Positions 60,306 to 64,000 of a stretch of 64,000 bases of DNA are shown one piece after another; within the stretch, counting starts at the first letter, position 1, and each line of letters begins with the position of its first letter. Source of the DNA: JAIBCC01 sp963763855 (GTDB taxonomy: Bacteria > Acidobacteriota > Blastocatellia > Pyrinomonadales > Pyrinomonadaceae); the NCBI GenBank assembly GCA_963763855.1, contig CAVXPU010000005.1:1736001-1800000 (forward strand), written 5' to 3'. A program made the position numbers and the translations under genes. The notes under the pieces are model-generated. The model was given only the letters and a program-made list of their open reading frames with translations. It was not told where the DNA came from and ran no database searches.

Positions 60306-61991
60306 TTAAACAGATTGCGGCAATTCAATGGTAATTTTTGTACCCTTTCCAAGTTGGCTTTGAACGTCAATTCTGCCATTATGATCGTTCACAATTTTGT
60401 GAACAATCGAAAGTCCGAGACCAGTTCCATTTGCTTTACTGGAAAACGGTTCAAAAAGTTGTTCCAGATAATCAGGATTAATTCCAAGCCCTGTATCTTC
60501 AAAAATAATCTGAACATTTTTATCAGAAATTTCATGTAATTTCACGGAAAATTTACCGCCATCCGGCATCGCTTTCAGTGAATTTTTTGTCAGATTCCAA
60601 AAAATTTGCTTTAATTGACTTTCGTTGGCTTTAATTCTGACCGGAGTTTTTGGCATTTCAAAATCAAACTGATGATTTACTGAAATATCAGGATTATGCC
60701 GTAAAAGCAGCAAACAATCTTCAATCGTTTCGCCAACATCAAGTAAATTACAATTTTCTCGAAACAAAGAATCGTAGTTTGGTCTGGAATAAGCCAAAAA
60801 ATTAGTGATAATTTCATTGAGACGGTCTGATTCCTTCAAAACCAGATCAATCAATCCCGAATCATCTGCCTTATTTGTATTTTTATCCTGTAAAAATTGC
60901 AAAGCCGAACTCATTGACCCAAGCGGATTTCGAATCTCATGAGCCAGACCCGCAGCCATTCTGCCAACCGCTGCCAATCTATCGGAACGCCTCAAAGTTT
61001 CTTCCATTATGCGAATCTTTGTAATATCTTGAAACGTTAAAATTAGCCCGGAAACAGAGCCGTTTTTGCCGTTTAAAGGCGAAATTGAGCAAGCTACGGT
61101 AACGAAATTTGCCTTTCTATTCTCACATTTTGAAATTAAACTGGCTTCAAAATGTTCTGCTCTGAAATCATCGCTTTGAACTGATCCGAGGCAAACTTCA
61201 ATCGGCGTTTGAATCTCTTCGCCAAAGATATCAAAGATGCTTTTACCAATAATTTCGCTCGCCTTTAATCCGGAAATTTCCTCCGCGGTACGGTTGAACG
61301 CGTAAATTTTGCCATCTAAATTTGTGGTAATTAATCCCGAGTGTATTGATTCGACAATTCTTTCATGTAAAACGTGCAAATCTTCAAAATTTTCCGCCGC
61401 TTCGATTATTTTTTGGTCAACCTGACGCCTTTCTGAAAAACGCGAAGCGAGCAAACCGACAACTAAAATCGCCACGGTATTGAAGCCAATCGCCTGTAAC
61501 AATCTCGAAGGTCTTGTCTCGCCCGAAAAAGCAAAAATATTTGTTTGAGACGTTAGAAACGGCAAAAGCGTAAAACAAAAAGCGGATAATACAGAGATAA
61601 AAAGAGTGCCAAGGTTGCCGAGATAAAAGCCGGATGCACCAATCAAAATCAAGTAAAGTATAATGTATGGCGAGAGTAAATCGCCTGTTTTCCAGACAAA
61701 TCCGGTTATCAAAAATGCATCGATAACAAATTGAATGCGGACTTGCAGCAATAAATTTAGATTAAATTTGAGTAACGCAAAATAGACAATGGAAAGCCCG
61801 ATAGAGACGATGAAAAGCAGAAAGAGGCTACTTGGAAATTCTTCGGCAGCGAGACCAAGGTAGGTGTTTTTCCACCACCAAACCGCCAAAAGCATTGAAA
61901 ATATCAAAGCCAATCGCCCAAAAATCAATTTCTGAATTTTTGGAGGATTCAACTGAAAATTCAATAGATTCGATTTTTTCGATTCAAGCAT
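60306..61991 (-). CDS. PilS-type sensor histidine kinase
   Basis: The protein has about six membrane segments in its first 190 residues (LIFGRLALIFSMLLAVWW onward), then a PAS domain. The His box is GLAHEIRNPLGSMSSALQFL. The ATP-binding domain has IFWNLTKNSLKAMP (N box), EDTGLGI (G1) and GTGLGLSIVHKI (G2). The multi-pass sensor without a large periplasmic loop plus the PAS domain is the PilS layout. It forms a two-component system with the gene 66 bp downstream. The longer frame runs to ATG 62078; 61991 leaves about 20 residues before the first helix, as in PilS, and is preferred. Confidence 0.88.
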   Translation of the reverse strand: MLESKKSNLLNFQLNPPKIQKLIFGRLALIFSMLLAVWWWKNTYLGLAAEEFPSSLFLLFIVSIGLSIVYFALLKFNLNLLLQVRIQFVIDAFLITGFVWKTGDLLSPYIILYLILIGASGFYLGNLGTLFISVLSAFCFTLLPFLTSQTNIFAFSGETRPSRLLQAIGFNTVAILVVGLLASRFSERRQVDQKIIEAAENFEDLHVLHERIVESIHSGLITTNLDGKIYAFNRTAEEISGLKASEIIGKSIFDIFGEEIQTPIEVCLGSVQSDDFRAEHFEASLISKCENRKANFVTVACSISPLNGKNGSVSGLILTFQDITKIRIMEETLRRSDRLAAVGRMAAGLAHEIRNPLGSMSSALQFLQDKNTNKADDSGLIDLVLKESDRLNEIITNFLAYSRPNYDSLFRENCNLLDVGETIEDCLLLLRHNPDISVNHQFDFEMPKTPVRIKANESQLKQIFWNLTKNSLKAMPDGGKFSVKLHEISDKNVQIIFEDTGLGINPDYLEQLFEPFSSKANGTGLGLSIVHKIVNDHNGRIDVQSQLGKGTKITIELPQSV

Positions 61992-62544
61992 ATCTACAAC
62001 ACCAAATTTTCTTTCCGGCTTTATGAAAAGAATATTGCTTGGAAAAAGTAGTATCCAATTTGAAATGAATTGAAACATATTTCTACCGAATTAGAAAGAA
62101 GTATTTTGAGTATTCTCCCATTTTTTATTGCGAATGACTCCAGTTATAGGGTTCGTTGTGACAACATCGCGTTCATTAAATTCAGCTTTATTGAGTGATT
62201 TGATCCTTAAATGATTATCTTCACAAACTAATGCATTTTTGGAACAAATTATTACAAAAAAATAAATTAACTTTCAAATAGTCCAATGTAAGACGGCTGT
62301 CAATCGCTTGTTTTGCCAAGGATTTTAGTCGGGAAATATTTCGTTCAACATTAATACTTTCTCAATCTGACTAAAAAAAATGTTGACGAACAAAAAAAAA
62401 GAGAGTAATCATAATAGCGAATCGTTTAGTAATCATTTTTAGGGATATTCCAAACTATCTTTTTAAGATTATGTTGGTGTATCACGTGTAAATGCAACAT
62501 TTAGATTTAATTACCCAGACGCAGAAAAGGGAAATAAGAAAATA
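61992..62544. other. Long divergent intergenic region between pilS-type and pilT genes
   Basis: About 550 bp with no convincing gene. It is AT-rich and holds a minus-strand promoter for the two-component operon (see 62275) and a TTGACG at 62383-62388, whose -10 is unclear, pointing toward pilT. I looked for the GG-N10-GC sigma-54 pattern and did not find it. Confidence 0.6.
62275..62303 (-). promoter_or_regulatory. Promoter for the PilS/PilR-type operon
   Basis: TTGACA (62303-62298) and TATTTG (62280-62275) on the minus strand with a 17-bp spacer. The implied leader is about 280 nt to the preferred start. Confidence 0.5.
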
Positions 62545-63705
62545 ATGGAAATTAGTGGAAACGCTCAAGCTACTCTGCCCGAGCTCTTAAACAAAATGAT
62601 GGAACTCGGAGCTTCTGATCTGCATTTGCGGGTAAATAGTCCGCCGCAAGTGAGAGTTCACGGACACCTACGCCCGCTTGAAAATTATCCGGTTTTATCG
62701 CCGAATGACACCGAAAGATTGGCGTTTTCCGTGATTTCGGATTCGCAGCGACGAAAATTTCAAGAAGCTTTTGAACTTGATTTTTCTTTCGGGATCGACG
62801 GACTTTCCAGATTTCGGGTAAATATTTTTAGGCAAAAAGGAACAATAGGTGCAGTTTTGCGTGCAATTCCTTATCAAATCAGGTCGTTTGAAGATTTGGG
62901 GCTTCCTTCGGTTGTAGCCGATTTATGTCGTAAGCCACGTGGTTTGATTCTTGTGACCGGTCCTACGGGTTCGGGTAAATCTACGACCCTCGCGACAATG
63001 ATCGACAAGATTAATCTAACCCGTCACGAACATATTTTGACAATTGAAGACCCGATTGAGTTTGTTCATAATCACAAAAATTGCGTAGTCAGCCAACGAG
63101 AACTTGGCGGTGATACGCATTCATTTGCAGATTCGCTGCGGTCTGCACTTCGTCAGGATCCGGACATTGTTTTGGTTGGCGAAATGCGTGATATGGAAAC
63201 TATTGAAATGGCATTGCGAGTTTCGGAAACGGGGCATTTAACACTCGCAACTCTGCACACAAACACAGCAGCTTCAACAATTAACCGTATTATCGACGTT
63301 TTTCCCGCTGGTCAGCAATCGCAAATTCGAACCCAGCTTTCGCTTGTTTTGGAAGGTATTATGTGTCAGGCATTGCTGCCCAATGCAGCAGGAAACGGGC
63401 GGGCGATGGCTCTCGAAATCATGATTCCGAATTCGGCAGTTCGCAATTTAATCAGGGAAGATAAGATACATCAAATCTATTCCATGATGCAGACCGGCGG
63501 CGAGAAATTTGGTATGCAAACGCTCAACCAATCGTTGGCGAGTTTGTATCAAAAACGAAGTATTACGCTCGAAACAGCGATGACGATTACGTCAAATGCG
63601 GATGAATTGAAAGAGCTTTGTGAACGAAAACGAGTTGGAACAATGGCTGATTTAGGCACGGCTACTCGAATTCCGATGATTCAAAATCGAAATAATCAAA
63701 CCTAG
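62545..63705 (+). CDS. pilT: Type IV pilus retraction ATPase
   Basis: The 386-residue hexameric ATPase of twitching motility has the N-terminal MMELGASDLHLRVNSPPQVR, Walker A GPTGSGKST (139-147), Asp box ILTIEDPIEFVH, Walker B RQDPDIVLVGEMRD and His box TGHLTLATLHTN. The AIRNLIRE motif appears as AVRNLIREDK, which is diagnostic of PilT over PilB. GGGAAATAAG precedes the start. The PilS/PilR-type pair is divergent. Confidence 0.96.
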   Translation: MEISGNAQATLPELLNKMMELGASDLHLRVNSPPQVRVHGHLRPLENYPVLSPNDTERLAFSVISDSQRRKFQEAFELDFSFGIDGLSRFRVNIFRQKGTIGAVLRAIPYQIRSFEDLGLPSVVADLCRKPRGLILVTGPTGSGKSTTLATMIDKINLTRHEHILTIEDPIEFVHNHKNCVVSQRELGGDTHSFADSLRSALRQDPDIVLVGEMRDMETIEMALRVSETGHLTLATLHTNTAASTINRIIDVFPAGQQSQIRTQLSLVLEGIMCQALLPNAAGNGRAMALEIMIPNSAVRNLIREDKIHQIYSMMQTGGEKFGMQTLNQSLASLYQKRSITLETAMTITSNADELKELCERKRVGTMADLGTATRIPMIQNRNNQT

Positions 63706-63815
63706 CTAAGTTTATGCAGCAACATGACTTCGCAAATGTTTCCTGAGAATACAGCATTTTTATTGAGACAAATTTTGAAATTGACGGTCTTTTAGTTATT
63801 TATTGAAGAAAAATA

Positions 63816-63845
63816 TTGACACAATGTCTATTTTTAATGTTAAAT
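63816..63845 (+). promoter_or_regulatory. Promoter for the gene beyond the window
   Basis: TTGACA (63816-63821) with an 18-bp spacer to TTAAAT (63840-63845). Transcription would start near 63852, giving a leader of at least 150 nt before the ribosome-binding site at the very end of the window. Confidence 0.55.
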
Positions 63846-63852
63846 GACAAGC

Positions 63853-63978
63853 ATAAGTTGAGTTAATTACCTATCGTCATAAACACATCGGAATTTTCCG
63901 ATGGTTGTCATGCAATTTTGGTATTCAACTTATTTAACCCCCTATAGGTAGAGAATTTTAATTGGAGTTTGGTCTCTG
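63853..63978 (+). promoter_or_regulatory. Structured 5' leader with pseudoknot-like pairings
   Basis: Two perfect pairings interlock: ATAAGTTGA (63853-63861) with TCAACTTAT (63925-63933), and TACCTAT (63868-63874) with ATAGGTA (63944-63950). Their order A-B-A'-B' is a pseudoknot or a pair of alternative folds. Between them CATCGGA/TCCGATG forms a hairpin at 63886-63903. A further stem GGTAGAGA/TCTCTGCC is at 63947-63954 and 63973-63980 (one GU pair) and would compete with the second pairing. No known riboswitch class is recognised. Confidence 0.45.
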
Positions 63979-63989
63979 CCTAAAGTTAT

Positions 63990-63996
63990 TAAAGGA
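63990..63996 (+). promoter_or_regulatory. Ribosome-binding site of the next gene
   Basis: TAAAGGAG-type sequence at the window end; the start codon should fall within about ten bases beyond 64000. The gene is outside the window. Confidence 0.6.
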
Positions 63997-64000
63997 GCTC

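Noticed and set aside
62079..62544. Sigma-54 promoter for pilT
   Set aside because: No GG-N10-GC pair was found; the nearest resemblance (TTGGCAAAACAAGCG, minus strand) has 8-bp spacing.
1..64000. tRNA or rRNA genes
   Set aside because: No cloverleaf-like GTTCGANTC arm with paired acceptor ends and no rRNA-like sequence was seen by eye; a tRNA search program was not available.

Overview
The window reads like the chromosome of a low-GC Gram-negative bacterium. Type IV pilus genes, secreted and lipoprotein precursors, RNase J, and a fused homocysteine methyltransferase/methylenetetrahydrofolate reductase all occur here. That mix would fit Acidobacteriota (Blastocatellia-like), but this placement is an inference from gene content; there is no rRNA or tRNA in the window to confirm it. 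Layout: (1) 1-9.9 kb is mostly conserved: a DHH phosphoesterase (cut by the window edge), cobO, a thioredoxin-like protein, a frameshifted panC, a large PAS-GGDEF-EAL protein, PcrA helicase, an isochorismatase-family hydrolase and a very small membrane protein. (2) 9.9-17.75 kb holds a tight two-gene operon, with an operator-like inverted repeat at its promoter, that pairs a cytosolic thermolysin-like peptidase with a ComEC-type metallo-beta-lactamase-fold hydrolase. It is followed by a secreted TPR peptidase, an O-methyltransferase and an aldo/keto reductase. (3) 17.75-41 kb is an accessory island. It has small oxidoreductases and stress or repair genes, an IS4-family insertion sequence, several kinds of palindromic intergenic repeat, and a type I restriction-modification locus (hsdR-hsdS-hsdM) invaded by a REP-associated tyrosine transposase (RAYT) with about eleven REP palindromes. 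It also carries a UPF0175/DUF3368 toxin-antitoxin pair, a Cas4-like/DnaQ-like DUF2779 nuclease and an orphan degenerate GyrB-like protein. (4) 41-64 kb is core again: thioredoxin, quinone reductase, the MetH/MetF fusion behind a probable SAM-II riboswitch, an HD-GYP phosphodiesterase, ftsY-ribD-rsmA, a TerC-family exporter behind a yybP-ykoY (manganese) riboswitch, RNase J, a GlcD-type FAD oxidase, a HAD hydrolase, a [2Fe-2S] ferredoxin, a PilS/PilR-type two-component system and PilT. Working together: cyclic-di-GMP turnover (the GGDEF-EAL and HD-GYP proteins) and the PilS/PilR-PilT block suggest control of surface motility. Two riboswitches tie methionine synthesis to SAM and metal export to manganese. 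The hsd, toxin-antitoxin, REP and IS content of the island is typical of a turnover hot spot for defence genes. Caution: nearly all broken genes lie between 17.9 and 36.2 kb (panC at 2.6 kb is the exception). Where the original frame can be reconstructed, most breaks are single-base insertions that leave both flanks well conserved. This looks at least partly like consensus error rather than true gene decay, so the disrupted genes are listed as pseudogenes only in the sense of how the sequence reads.
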